Assembly: GCF_003202035.1 (NCBI RefSeq)
Contig: NZ_QJKC01000007.1
Coordinates: 158,025 to 222,024, forward strand
Direction of reading: 5' to 3'
DNA from: Aquitalea magnusonii
GTDB taxonomy: Bacteria; Pseudomonadota; Gammaproteobacteria; Burkholderiales; Chromobacteriaceae
DNA: 64,000 nt
The notes under the pieces are model-generated. The model saw only the letters and a program-made list of their open reading frames with translations, was not told the DNA's origin and did not search any database. The position numbers and the translations under genes were made by a program. Positions 1 to 8,818 of the stretch are shown here, piece by piece (position 1 is the first letter of the stretch; every line of letters starts with the position of its first letter).

Positions 1-1
1 C

Positions 2-1480
2 CTGCGCCAGGGCAGGAAGCCGGATGATCTCAACCGCTTTCTCGAGATGCGCCCCGCTCCCGATGGCTGCAACCAGTTGCTGACGGCCGCCGCGGCCCAA
101 GGCATGCTCAGCCAGGACTGGCTGTGGCGGCGGGTGCGCCTGCTGCTGGCCGGCAATTACCTCAGCCAGGCACGCCAGCTGGCTGATGCCACCAATTTGC
201 CGCTGGACAATGCGGCACTGAGCAATCCGGCTGCCGCCAGTCCGGCTACGGCCGGCGGCCAGGAAGCCATTCTCTATGGCATCGTCAGCAAGGCACGCAG
301 TGACAGCAATGCAGCAGTCAGCCGCCTGCTCAGCGTGGAAGGCGCGCTGAGCAAGGACCGCAGCGGCTTTGCCTGGGGACAGCTGGCCCTGCTGTCGGCG
401 CGCAAGCAACTGATGGCGCAGGCGCTGCAATGGTATGCCAAGGCCGACCCGCAGCAATTGACCACCGAACAATGGGAATGGTGGGCGCGTGCGGCCTTGC
501 GTGGCGAACAGTGGGCGCAGCTGGAACAGATCACCCGCGCCATGCCCGCAGCCGTGGCCAGCAAGCCAGCATGGCAATACTGGCGCGCGCGCAGCCTGAA
601 ACAGCTGGGCCGCGGCAGTGAAGCACCCGCACTGTTTGCCAAGGCCAGTATCGGCCATCATTACTACGCCTTGCTGTCGCTGGAAGAACTGGGCAATGCG
701 TTGTCCACCCCGGCCAGCAAAACCGGCCCCAGTGCTGCCGACATCAGCGCCATGCGCGCCAATCCGGCCATCCAGCGCGCACTGGCCTTGCTGGACATCA
801 GCAATAGCGCGGGCAAGCCGGAGTTGCGCAGCGATGCCCAACGCGAATGGCGCTGGGCCATGCGCGGCCGCAATGACATGGAGCTGCTGGCCGCAGCAGA
901 AATCGGCCGCCGCGAAGCGTTTTACGACATGGCCATCTACAGTGCCGAGCGCACCAAGGAAGAACACGATTATTCGCTGCGCTACCTCACACCCTATCGC
1001 GACATCACCCAGCGTTATGCCCGCCAGCTGGATGTGGACGATGCCTGGGTCTATGGCCTGATCCGCCAGGAAAGCCGCTTCATCATCGCCGCCCGCTCCG
1101 GCGTGGGGGCTTCCGGCCTGATGCAGCTGATGCCGGCCACCGCCAAATGGGTGGCCAAGAAGATGGGGCTGACCAGCTATTCGGTCACCGATATCGACAC
1201 CAATGTGCAACTGGGCACCTGGTATCTGCGCTATGTCCGCGACAGCCTGTCCGGCAACGAAGTCATGGCCACCGCTGCCTATAATGCAGGGCCGGGACGC
1301 GCCCGCGCCTGGCAGGATGGCCGCCCGCTGGACGGGACCATCTATGCGGAAACCATTCCCTTCGGCGAAACGCGCGACTATGTGCAAAAGGTCATGGCCA
1401 ATGCCGCTTACTATGCCAGCACCTTCGGCCATGCCAATATTTCACTGAAGACCCGCATGGGCACGATTCCGGCACGCTGA
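2..1480 (+). CDS. slt: Soluble lytic murein transglycosylase (5' end outside window)
   Basis: Periplasmic enzyme that cleaves the MurNAc-GlcNAc bond of peptidoglycan with formation of 1,6-anhydromuropeptides. The reading frame is already open at the window edge, so the true start and signal peptide lie upstream; the first ATG inside is at 47. The long alpha-helical N-terminal part (superhelical ring of Slt70) is followed by a C-terminal catalytic SLT domain with RQESRF, where the Glu encoded at 1070-1072 is the expected catalytic acid, then GASGLMQLMP and the AYNAGPGR motif. The family is about 640 residues, so roughly 150 residues are missing. It is followed 25 bp later by the epimerase gene. 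Confidence 0.93.
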   Translation: MRQGRKPDDLNRFLEMRPAPDGCNQLLTAAAAQGMLSQDWLWRRVRLLLAGNYLSQARQLADATNLPLDNAALSNPAAASPATAGGQEAILYGIVSKARSDSNAAVSRLLSVEGALSKDRSGFAWGQLALLSARKQLMAQALQWYAKADPQQLTTEQWEWWARAALRGEQWAQLEQITRAMPAAVASKPAWQYWRARSLKQLGRGSEAPALFAKASIGHHYYALLSLEELGNALSTPASKTGPSAADISAMRANPAIQRALALLDISNSAGKPELRSDAQREWRWAMRGRNDMELLAAAEIGRREAFYDMAIYSAERTKEEHDYSLRYLTPYRDITQRYARQLDVDDAWVYGLIRQESRFIIAARSGVGASGLMQLMPATAKWVAKKMGLTSYSVTDIDTNVQLGTWYLRYVRDSLSGNEVMATAAYNAGPGRARAWQDGRPLDGTIYAETIPFGETRDYVQKVMANAAYYASTFGHANISLKTRMGTIPAR

Positions 1481-1505
1481 AACACCGCAGCACAAGGAGA
1501 AAGCA

Positions 1506-2453
1506 ATGCATGATCGACGTATCTGCCTGATCGGCGGCAGTGGCTTCATCGGCAGCTATATTGCAGAACGGCTGGCCGAGCAGGAAGCCGCGCTGACCAT
1601 CGCCACCCGCAATCGCGACCGCAACAAGGCCGCGCTCATCGTCCTGCCCAAGACCGAAGTGGTTTCCACCAATGTGCATCACCCGCTGGCCTTGCAACAG
1701 CTGCTGGCCGGCCACGACACGGTGATCAGCATGGTGGGCATCCTGCACGGCACGCGCAAGGCCTTTGAACATGCCCATGTCGAGCTGCTGGACAAGATCA
1801 TCGCCAGTTGCCACAAGCAGGGGATACGCCGTCTGCTGCATATCAGCGCACTGGGTGCCGATGTCAACGCACCCAGCGACTACCAGCAAACCAAGGGCAT
1901 CGCCGAGCAACGACTGCGGGAAAGCGGACTGGACTGGACCATTCTGCGGCCGTCGGTGGTGTTCGGGCGGGGCGACAGCTTTCTCACCCTGTTTGCCGGG
2001 CTGCTGGACAAACTACCCGTGCTGCCACTGGCCGGTGCCAACACCCGCTTTGCCCCGGTATGGGCCGATGACCTGGCGCGCGCCGTGGTCGCCTGCCTGC
2101 AAAACCCGCACAGTGTGGGTCAGAGCCTGGACCTGACCGGCCCGCGCAGCTATACCCTGGCTGAACTGGTGCACTATGTGGGCCGGCTGCGCGGCACGCC
2201 GCGCCCGGTCATCGGCCTGCCGCAAGGCCTGGCCATGCTGCAGGCCGGACTGATGGAGCTGCTGCCCGGCCCCACCCTGATGAGCCGCGACAATGTGCGC
2301 TCGCTGGCCGTGGACAATGTCAGCCCGCAGCCCTTCCCCAGCGCCCTGCTCGGCTTTGCCCCCACCGCGCTGGAAGTGGTGGCCCCCCATTACCTGGGCC
2401 AGGATGAATTCAATCTCATCCTGTCTGATTACCGCAGGGAAGCCGCTCGCTGA
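1506..2453 (+). CDS. NAD-dependent epimerase/dehydratase, complex I NDUFA9-like
   Basis: 315-residue atypical short-chain dehydrogenase. The N-terminus carries the Rossmann glycine motif GGSGFIGSY (residues 9-17) followed by a basic stretch ATRNRDR that suits NADP(H). The family resembles the NDUFA9/NDUFA9-like NAD(P)-binding proteins; the substrate in bacteria is unknown. The start is supported by an AAGGAG box at 1493-1498. The gene ends with TGATG so that its stop overlaps the cca start by one base, implying translational coupling. Family assignment is firm, the biological role is not. Confidence 0.85.
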   Translation: MHDRRICLIGGSGFIGSYIAERLAEQEAALTIATRNRDRNKAALIVLPKTEVVSTNVHHPLALQQLLAGHDTVISMVGILHGTRKAFEHAHVELLDKIIASCHKQGIRRLLHISALGADVNAPSDYQQTKGIAEQRLRESGLDWTILRPSVVFGRGDSFLTLFAGLLDKLPVLPLAGANTRFAPVWADDLARAVVACLQNPHSVGQSLDLTGPRSYTLAELVHYVGRLRGTPRPVIGLPQGLAMLQAGLMELLPGPTLMSRDNVRSLAVDNVSPQPFPSALLGFAPTALEVVAPHYLGQDEFNLILSDYRREAAR

Positions 2454-3685
2454 TGCAGGTCTATATTGTCGGCGGCGCCGTGCGCGACCGCCTGCTTGGC
2501 CTGCCGGTCAAGGACCGGGACTGGGTGGTGGTGGGTGCCAGTGTCGAAAGCATGCTGCAACAGGGCTACAAGCCGGTGGGCAAGGATTTCCCGGTATTCC
2601 TGCACCCGCACAGCCATGAAGAATACGCACTGGCACGCACCGAGCGCAAAACCGGCAAGGGCTACCATGGCTTTGCCTTTCACGCCGATGAAAGCGTCAC
2701 CCTGGAGCAGGACCTGGCGCGGCGCGACCTCACCATCAATGCCATGGCCCAGGACCAGCATGGCCAGCTGATCGACCCCTACCACGGCCAGCAGGACCTG
2801 CGCGACGGGATACTGCGCCATGTCAGCCCGGCCTTTGCCGAAGATCCGGTCCGCATTCTGCGCTTGGCGCGCTTCGCCGCCCGTTTCGGTTTTAGCGTTG
2901 CTCCGGAAACCATGCAGCTGATGCAGGGCATGGTGGCCGCCGGCGAGGTGGACGCGCTGGTGGCCGAGCGGGTGTGGCAGGAAATGGCCAAGGCGCTGCT
3001 GGAAGACAAACCGTCACGATTTTTCCTGATCTTGCGCGAATGTGGCGCGCTGCAACGCATTCTGCCGGAAGTCGACGCCTTGTTCGGCGTGCCGCAACGG
3101 GCCGACTATCACCCGGAAATCGACACCGGCGACCATGTGATGCGGGTGATCGACACCGCCGCCAGCATGCAGCAGCCACTGGCGGTACGCTTTGCCGCCC
3201 TGACCCATGACCTGGGCAAGGCACTGACCCCGGTCGACATCCTGCCGCGACATATCGGACACGAGGCCCGCGGTGAAAAACCCTTGCTGGCATTATGTGA
3301 ACGGCTGCGGGTTCCGGCGGAATGCCGTGACCTGGCGCGCATCACGGTGCTCAATCACACCAAGATTCATTGCACCGGCGACATGAAACCGGCCACCATT
3401 CTGCGCCTGTTCAAGGATTGTGATGCCCTGCGCCGACCGGAACGTTTCCGCCAGATGCTGTGTGCCGTACTGGCCGATGCCCGTGGCCGTTTGCATTTTG
3501 AAGACTGTGCCTACCCGCAAGTGGACTGGATGGAAGGCATGCTGCAAGCGGCACTGGAGGTAGATGCCGGTGCCATTGCCCGCAGCTGCAGCGAGCCGCG
3601 GCAGATCGCCGCCGCCGTCGACCATGCCCGCAGCCAGGCCATCGCCAGGGCGCGCCTAGCGCTTGGCCTGCCCGACAAAACCTAA
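2453..3685 (+). CDS. cca: Multifunctional CCA tRNA nucleotidyltransferase
   Basis: Adds or repairs the 3' CCA end of tRNAs without a nucleic-acid template, using CTP and ATP. 410 residues, close to the E. coli enzyme (412). The N-terminal class II nucleotidyltransferase head shows GGAVRDRLLG and the metal-binding pair D21/D23 in KDRDW; RRDLTINAMA lies near residues 90-100. The C-terminal HD phosphohydrolase domain is present with H252-D253 in THDLGKAL, so this is the long gammaproteobacterial/betaproteobacterial form with phosphatase activity. ATG overlaps the stop of the upstream epimerase. Confidence 0.95.
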   Translation: MQVYIVGGAVRDRLLGLPVKDRDWVVVGASVESMLQQGYKPVGKDFPVFLHPHSHEEYALARTERKTGKGYHGFAFHADESVTLEQDLARRDLTINAMAQDQHGQLIDPYHGQQDLRDGILRHVSPAFAEDPVRILRLARFAARFGFSVAPETMQLMQGMVAAGEVDALVAERVWQEMAKALLEDKPSRFFLILRECGALQRILPEVDALFGVPQRADYHPEIDTGDHVMRVIDTAASMQQPLAVRFAALTHDLGKALTPVDILPRHIGHEARGEKPLLALCERLRVPAECRDLARITVLNHTKIHCTGDMKPATILRLFKDCDALRRPERFRQMLCAVLADARGRLHFEDCAYPQVDWMEGMLQAALEVDAGAIARSCSEPRQIAAAVDHARSQAIARARLALGLPDKT

Positions 3686-3727
3686 TGCAGTCATGCTGAA
3701 CCAGCCGCACACCCCACGGAGAATGCG

Positions 3728-4102
3728 ATGAAAACCTGTCTGAGCCTGATCTTGCTGGCCTTGAGCGCCAGCGCCCTGGCCAATTCCGCCTGCGACAAAC
3801 CCAGGAATGATTTTGACGGTCTGTACTGCCTGAACAAGGTGTATAGCCAGGCCGACAAAGACCTTAACGAAAGCTATGGCGAACTGGCCAAGATGCTGGA
3901 TGCCGAAGGCAGAAAACAATTGAAAAACAGCCAGTTGAGCTGGATTCGCCAGCGCAACGCCGATTGCAGCTACAGCGATCAGCGCGGCTTTTTTGTCAAC
4001 CTGGATTGCGCTACCCGCACCACCATCGACCGCCTGCAATTCATCAATGACCGCAAGCGCGAGTGCAAGAGTGCCGGCTGCATGAACAGCAAGCTGCAAT
4101 AA
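3728..4102 (+). CDS. LprI-like lysozyme inhibitor family protein (DUF1311)
   Basis: 124-residue exported protein. Residues 1-18 form a typical signal peptide ending in ALA. The mature part has the DUF1311 pattern: cysteines (SACDKP, YCLNKVYSQAD), then LNESYGELAKML, LKNSQLSWIRQRNADC and a terminal pair of cysteines, suited to disulfide bonds in the periplasm. Some members bind and inhibit lysozyme, but most are uncharacterised. GGAGA lies at 3719-3723 before the ATG. It stands alone after cca with a 42-bp gap. Confidence 0.8.
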   Translation: MKTCLSLILLALSASALANSACDKPRNDFDGLYCLNKVYSQADKDLNESYGELAKMLDAEGRKQLKNSQLSWIRQRNADCSYSDQRGFFVNLDCATRTTIDRLQFINDRKRECKSAGCMNSKLQ

Positions 4103-4246
4103 GCGCGCTGGCAAAGCCTCACCCCCCCCACGGACCAAGGCCCACCGACGCCGACAGTACCAGGGGTAGCGCATGCAGGGGCAAAGCGGCAGCGGGGTGG
4201 TCAGCGAGCACCAATCCCCTGCCCGCCTCCCGGCGGCAGGGTTGGT

Positions 4247-4942
4247 TCATGGCCTGCCGGCGGCCGGCACCGCCTGGCAGCGCGCAGCACCCGCAGCCAC
4301 GGCCCGCGCCAGCTTGAGCGTCACCGCCGGCTGCGCCAGCCGCGCTTCTTCAGCCGGATTGACGATCACCCCATGCTCGACCAGCACCGCCGGCTGGGTC
4401 GCCGTTTTCAGCACCACCAGATCATCAAACCAGTAAATCCCCAGTGCCGCGTCTGCCAGCGGCCGGTTTTCACCGGCAATGGCTTCGGCGTGATGCAGGG
4501 TTGGTCGCTCACCTGCCTCCTGCAGCGACAGTGCAATCTGCCGGGCGCAGGCCAGGCTCAGCTCGGCAAAGGGGTTCTTGCGCGAAACAAACAGCGAGTA
4601 ACCCTGAAACCGTCCGGCCTCAGACAGGTATTGTGGCTGTACCGAATCATGATGCACCGACAGCAGCAATTGCCGCCCCTGCGCCTGCAGGGTGCGTTCG
4701 CTCAATTGCCGGATATCGCCTGCCGCACCAATCAGTTGCACCTCGACTCCACGCTGACGCAACTGCTCGGCCAGCAGCAAGGCCATGCGCCGGTTGAAGC
4801 TGAACTCGGTCTGGCCGCTGGCACTGCGCGCACCGGGCGCAGCCAGCGAATGGCCCACATCCACCGCCACGCTTTGCACGCTCTGCGCCAGCGCCGGCAG
4901 GGCCAGGCCAAGCAGCAGGGTGAGGCTCCAGCACAGTTTCAT
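4247..4942 (-). CDS. N-acetylmuramoyl-L-alanine amidase (Amidase_3)
   Basis: 231-residue secreted zinc amidase that cuts the bond between MurNAc and L-Ala of peptidoglycan. Signal peptide in residues 1-19 (LLLGLALPALAQS). Zinc ligands and catalytic residues of the Amidase_3 fold are visible: His in AVDVGHSL, Glu in QTEFSFN, His in LLSVHHDS and the catalytic Glu in LVEHGVI. There is no separate AMIN or cell-wall-binding domain, so it is a minimal amidase compared with AmiA/B/C. It is transcribed after the rRNA methyltransferase gene with an 86-bp gap. The 144 bp downstream (4103-4246) hold nothing recognisable. Confidence 0.85.
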   Translation of the reverse strand: MKLCWSLTLLLGLALPALAQSVQSVAVDVGHSLAAPGARSASGQTEFSFNRRMALLLAEQLRQRGVEVQLIGAAGDIRQLSERTLQAQGRQLLLSVHHDSVQPQYLSEAGRFQGYSLFVSRKNPFAELSLACARQIALSLQEAGERPTLHHAEAIAGENRPLADAALGIYWFDDLVVLKTATQPAVLVEHGVIVNPAEEARLAQPAVTLKLARAVAAGAARCQAVPAAGRP

Positions 4943-5028
4943 CGCCTATCCACCTTGTGAAAATGATAGCCGCCAGCAGATCCTGCTGCGGTGAGCCGCC
5001 CAGGCAGGCACCCAGCGGCGCAAGCGGC

Positions 5029-5832
5029 TCAGCCCGCGGCGGCCAGTTCCAGCTGGCGCACCCGTTCAAACAGGCAGACGGTAGCCGCCATGGCCACATT
5101 CAGCGACTCGGCATGCCCCGGCATGGGAATGCGGATGCGGGCATCGGCCAGTGCCAGCAGCGCCGGTGACACGCCGGCACCTTCATTGCCGAACACCAGC
5201 GCCACGGCACCGGTCAGGTCCTGGCTGTACAGCGAGCTGCTGCCCTCCAGATAGGTCACCAGCTTGCGCCCGGCAAAGCCACGCATGGCCTGCGCCAATT
5301 CGACCTGTTCATGAATGCTGAGCACAAAGTGCGCCCCCATGCCGGCACGCAGCACCTTGGGCGAATAGACATCGACACAGCCTTTGGACAGCAGCACCTC
5401 GCGCACGCCGGAGGCGGCAGCACAGCGCAGGATGGTGCCCAGATTGCCAGGGTCCTGAATATCTTCCAGCAGCACCCGCGCCGCCGCGGCAGCCGGGGCC
5501 GCCGGTTGTGGCCGGGCACACAGGGCCAGCAGCTCGGGCGGGGTGGCCAGGGCACTGGCCTTGGCCATGACGGGCTCCGGCAGGATGGCCAGCGCACAGC
5601 TGGCCGGCAAGCTCGCCAGCAGGGCTGCCACCTCGGCATGGGCCAGCGCCTGGGCATTGACATAGACACGCTGCGGCAGCAGGCCGGCCTCAAGACAGGA
5701 CTGGATAAGATGAATGCCTTCCAGCACCATCAGGCCCTGCTTGCGCCGCTCGCGGCTGTTTTGCACCAGCCGCGCCAGCTGTTTGACTTCGTCGTTATGG
5801 GGAGAACTTATGGTTTTACCGGTGTACTGCAT
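5029..5832 (-). CDS. TrmH/SpoU-family RNA 2'-O-methyltransferase
   Basis: 267-residue SPOUT methyltransferase that transfers methyl from SAM to a ribose 2'-OH, probably in 23S rRNA. An N-terminal substrate-binding domain (residues about 1-110, with NSRERRKQGL and LEGIHLI) is followed by the three SpoU motifs: EDIQDPGNLGTILR, LVFGNEGAG and IPMPGHAESLNVAMA, the last forming the deep trefoil knot. It starts 3 bp after the HDOD gene and belongs to the minus-strand run from motA. RlmB-like or TsnR-like specificity cannot be decided from sequence. Confidence 0.88.
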   Translation of the reverse strand: MQYTGKTISSPHNDEVKQLARLVQNSRERRKQGLMVLEGIHLIQSCLEAGLLPQRVYVNAQALAHAEVAALLASLPASCALAILPEPVMAKASALATPPELLALCARPQPAAPAAAAARVLLEDIQDPGNLGTILRCAAASGVREVLLSKGCVDVYSPKVLRAGMGAHFVLSIHEQVELAQAMRGFAGRKLVTYLEGSSSLYSQDLTGAVALVFGNEGAGVSPALLALADARIRIPMPGHAESLNVAMAATVCLFERVRQLELAAAG

Positions 5833-5835
5833 GCA

Positions 5836-7158
5836 TCAATGGTGCGGCGTCAGCCTGGCCACCAGTTCCTTGAAGCGGTGATAGCTGGTGTCGTCGATGT
5901 TGCGGCCGCTGCGGCCATTGTCGACATAGAACACCCCGGCCAGCCGATGGCCCAGATACAGGCTCATGATGGCGAATTCGCTATCTCCGATATGTTCGAA
6001 AAAATCATCCTCGTACTTGCGCACCAGCTGGTTGCGCACACTCTCCGGCGCATGGAAGCTTTGCGCCTTGCTGCTGAGCAGGGCAAGAAAGCTGCCGGGT
6101 TCCAGCTCCAGCGGCAGCTTGCGCAGGGCGTGGCCCTCGGCCAGCCCCACCTGGTATTTCAGACGCAAGCTGTGGCTGTCGTGGTCGTAGCGGTAAAACA
6201 GTACCCGCTCGAATTTCAGGTCATTGGACAGGTGACGGATGGACTCGCGTATGCCCTGTTCCAGCTGGTCGGGACTGGTCAGCACGGCCGCTTTTTTCAG
6301 CTCAGGCCGCTTGTATTCGCCCTCGATCAGCAGAATGGAACGTGCCGGGTAGGTATAGGCCGCGGCACGCGGCTGCCGTGCCACCGACAGACAGGCCTGC
6401 ACCACGCCCAGATAGACCTGCTGCGGCGTGGCCCCGATCAGCTTGGCAACCAGGTCCAGCCCCACATTCCATGATGAGCGCCACCAGCCCTGCTCCAGCG
6501 AGTTGGCGGTGGCCATGGCCAGCTTCAGCAGCTGTTTGCGTTTTGACGGTGCACCGCTCCCCAGCAGATTCAGCAGCCCCGCAGGCAGCGGCATGGCCAG
6601 GACAAACTGCTCCAGCACCTTGGAATAGTCGCTGCCGAAATGGTCAGCCACTTCCTGCAGCAGCGGCTTGTCCGGCAGCTGGTTGCGATAGATCAGGTAC
6701 AGGCAGGCCGGCAGATTGTAGACCAGCGCAGCGACAAAGCAGTCTTCCACCTTGTGCTCGCCGGAAATCGACAGCCACTCCTTGATGATGAGTGCCGCCA
6801 CGCGGCTGCGCCCCAGCCAGTCCTCCACCGCATCCACCACCTCGGCATCCAGCTTGTCCGCCACCGGCTGCATGGCATTGAGCTTGCCGAAGCGATGCAC
6901 CACAGCCTCCAGCCCCATCAGCATCAGCGTCTGCTCGACCGAGGGAATCGACTCATTGCGCTGCAGGGCACGCGAACTGCCCACCACCCGCAGCAGATCG
7001 AACAGCAGCAGCGGATCGGACAGGCAGAGATTGGCCAGCTCGGTAAAGCTGATCAGATCATTGTGGCGCGAGCAGGCATCCCTGACCTCGAGCAAGGTGG
7101 AGGGAAGAATCGGCCAGCGCCGTTCGGCGATGGACTGAAACCAGTTAGCGAGATCCAT
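5836..7158 (-). CDS. HDOD domain protein
   Basis: 440-residue cytoplasmic protein with an N-terminal HDOD domain (residues about 10-210: ILPSTLLEVRDAC, LSDPLLLFDLLRVV, VEQTLMLMGLEAVV), a degenerate HD fold without the metal-binding His-Asp pair and usually found in signalling proteins. The remainder (about 250-440) resembles a GAF-like sensor (RYDHDSHSLRLKY, FAIMSLYLGHRLAGVFYVDN). No enzymatic activity is expected. Its first codons overlap the end of the upstream methyltransferase gene by 14 bp. Location in a run with motAB suggests, without proof, a role in motility or second-messenger signalling. Confidence 0.8.
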   Translation of the reverse strand: MDLANWFQSIAERRWPILPSTLLEVRDACSRHNDLISFTELANLCLSDPLLLFDLLRVVGSSRALQRNESIPSVEQTLMLMGLEAVVHRFGKLNAMQPVADKLDAEVVDAVEDWLGRSRVAALIIKEWLSISGEHKVEDCFVAALVYNLPACLYLIYRNQLPDKPLLQEVADHFGSDYSKVLEQFVLAMPLPAGLLNLLGSGAPSKRKQLLKLAMATANSLEQGWWRSSWNVGLDLVAKLIGATPQQVYLGVVQACLSVARQPRAAAYTYPARSILLIEGEYKRPELKKAAVLTSPDQLEQGIRESIRHLSNDLKFERVLFYRYDHDSHSLRLKYQVGLAEGHALRKLPLELEPGSFLALLSSKAQSFHAPESVRNQLVRKYEDDFFEHIGDSEFAIMSLYLGHRLAGVFYVDNGRSGRNIDDTSYHRFKELVARLTPHH

Positions 7159-7891
7159 GGGGGTGGCACCAGATCAGCAATTCTTTCTGCAGCGGTCCGC
7201 CAAGCGGAATCCGGCTATCAGGTTGGACATCGGGAACCATGAAGGTATTGCTCACCAGCACGCTGGCTGGCCGGCCTTCCGCCAGGAACTTGCGCCAGAC
7301 CCGGGGCATGGGTGCCGGCGACAAGAAGGCATATACCGCGTCATAGTCCCCCCAGTGTTCTTTCCAGAAGCTATGGCAGGCAAAGACCAGCCCGGCCGGA
7401 CGACCGGCACGCCACCAGCGCAGCCGTGCCAGCAAGCAGCTGCCCCAGGCGTTTTCCAGCGCCAGGATGTGCAGGTCGGGCCGCAAGGCCGCCAGCTGCA
7501 TGGCCAGGCGACCATCACCGCAGCCCGCCTCCAGCACCCGGGCCTGCGGTGGCAAACAAGCGGCCAGTTTTTCGGCCACTTCATGCGCGGAGCGGTACAG
7601 GGGCACACGTTCGGTCAGGGCATTGCGTCCCACGGCAAAAGTCAGCAGCAGGCCAGACAGGTAAACCCAGGCCGGCAAAGCCTGCTGCTGTAGCAAAACG
7701 ACCGCAGGCACAAACAGGCCGTGGGCAAATTTCTGCCAGCCCGGCAAACGCCAGGCATAACTGAGCGCTACGGCAAACAATGCCTGCAAGATGGCCCATG
7801 CTTGCGGCTGTACTGCCGGCGCAATAAAAAACCATGCCAGCAGCGCCGCCAGCAACTGCAGCAGAACAGGACGCAACAAGCGCAGGCGCAT
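7145..7891 (-). CDS. Membrane-anchored class I SAM methyltransferase
   Basis: 248 residues. The N-terminal half contains two to three hydrophobic segments (residues about 8-27, 31-47, 60-85), then a Rossmann methyltransferase domain with motif I VLEAGCGDGRLA near residue 115 followed by LHILALENAW. The substrate is unknown. The start lies 6 bp below the motB stop and the end overlaps the HDOD start, so translation is probably coupled in the motA-motB-methyltransferase-HDOD-rRNA methyltransferase run. Confidence 0.8.
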   Translation of the reverse strand: MRLRLLRPVLLQLLAALLAWFFIAPAVQPQAWAILQALFAVALSYAWRLPGWQKFAHGLFVPAVVLLQQQALPAWVYLSGLLLTFAVGRNALTERVPLYRSAHEVAEKLAACLPPQARVLEAGCGDGRLAMQLAALRPDLHILALENAWGSCLLARLRWWRAGRPAGLVFACHSFWKEHWGDYDAVYAFLSPAPMPRVWRKFLAEGRPASVLVSNTFMVPDVQPDSRIPLGGPLQKELLIWCHPHGSR

Positions 7892-7897
7892 CCGGAC

Positions 7898-8800
7898 TTA
7901 TTCAGCCTTGGCCGGGGCGGCTTCCGCCGGGCCGATCGGGCCGATGGGCTCCTGATTCAGCGCTGGCTTGACCCCGTCGTTCTGGATGGCCTGTTCGGCA
8001 TCCTTGTTGAGTACCACAATGGTGATACGCCGGTTTTCCGGGCTGAATACATTGCTCTTGATCAGCGGGTTGGCGGCGGCCACCCCCACCACGCGCATCA
8101 CCTTGTCTTCCTGCAAGCCACCGGCAATCAGCTCGCGCCGTGCGGTATTGGCCCGGTCAGCCGACAGCTCCCAGTTGCTGTAACCCGCCTGGCCATTGCC
8201 AAATGGGGTGGCATCGGTATGCCCGGAGATGCTGATGCGATTGGGCAGCTGGTTCAGTTGCTGTGCCAGCTGCTGCAATAATTCACGGGTATGCGGCAGC
8301 ATGCGCGAGCTGCCGGAATCAAACATCGGACGGTTCTGTTCGTCAACAATCTGGATTTTCAGACCTTCGGGCGTCATTTCCAGCTTCATCTGGTTCTTGT
8401 AATCCTTCAGAACCTGACTTTGCTCCACACTCGACTGGATCTTCTGCTGCAGCTTGTCCAGTGCCTGCTTTTCCATCACCTTGCGCTCTTGCTCCTTGGT
8501 GCTCTTGTTGACCTGGCCAGCCTTCTTGGTCAGGTCGTTACCACCGCCCTTCACCAGCGAGGTGGCATCACCGGCACCATCGCCACCGGACATGGCCACC
8601 TTGAGCGGGGTCTTGAAGTATTCGGCAATGCCGTTGAGCGTGCCCTGCGAGGCCGAACCCAGCAGCCACATCAGCAGAAAGAAGGCCATCATTGCCGTCA
8701 CGAAGTCGGCATAGGCAATCTTCCAGGCACCACCATGGTGGCCGTGCCCGCCTTTCTTGATGCGTTTGACAATAATGGGGCGTTGCGATTCGTCTGCCAT
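7898..8800 (-). CDS. motB: Flagellar motor protein MotB
   Basis: Stator subunit that anchors the proton channel to peptidoglycan. 300 residues. The N-terminus has the cytoplasmic basic stretch, then the single membrane segment with the conserved proton-carrying Asp, D32 in YADFVTAMMAFFLLMWLLG. The C-terminal OmpA-like domain (about 150-275) has ISGHTDATPFG and NWELSADRANTARREL for peptidoglycan binding. A Lys/Gln-rich linker lies between about 100 and 140. It follows motA by 18 bp. The C-terminal tail is Ala/Pro/Glu-rich. Confidence 0.96.
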   Translation of the reverse strand: MADESQRPIIVKRIKKGGHGHHGGAWKIAYADFVTAMMAFFLLMWLLGSASQGTLNGIAEYFKTPLKVAMSGGDGAGDATSLVKGGGNDLTKKAGQVNKSTKEQERKVMEKQALDKLQQKIQSSVEQSQVLKDYKNQMKLEMTPEGLKIQIVDEQNRPMFDSGSSRMLPHTRELLQQLAQQLNQLPNRISISGHTDATPFGNGQAGYSNWELSADRANTARRELIAGGLQEDKVMRVVGVAAANPLIKSNVFSPENRRITIVVLNKDAEQAIQNDGVKPALNQEPIGPIGPAEAAPAKAE

Positions 8801-8818
8801 GATCTAACCCTGTGCGCC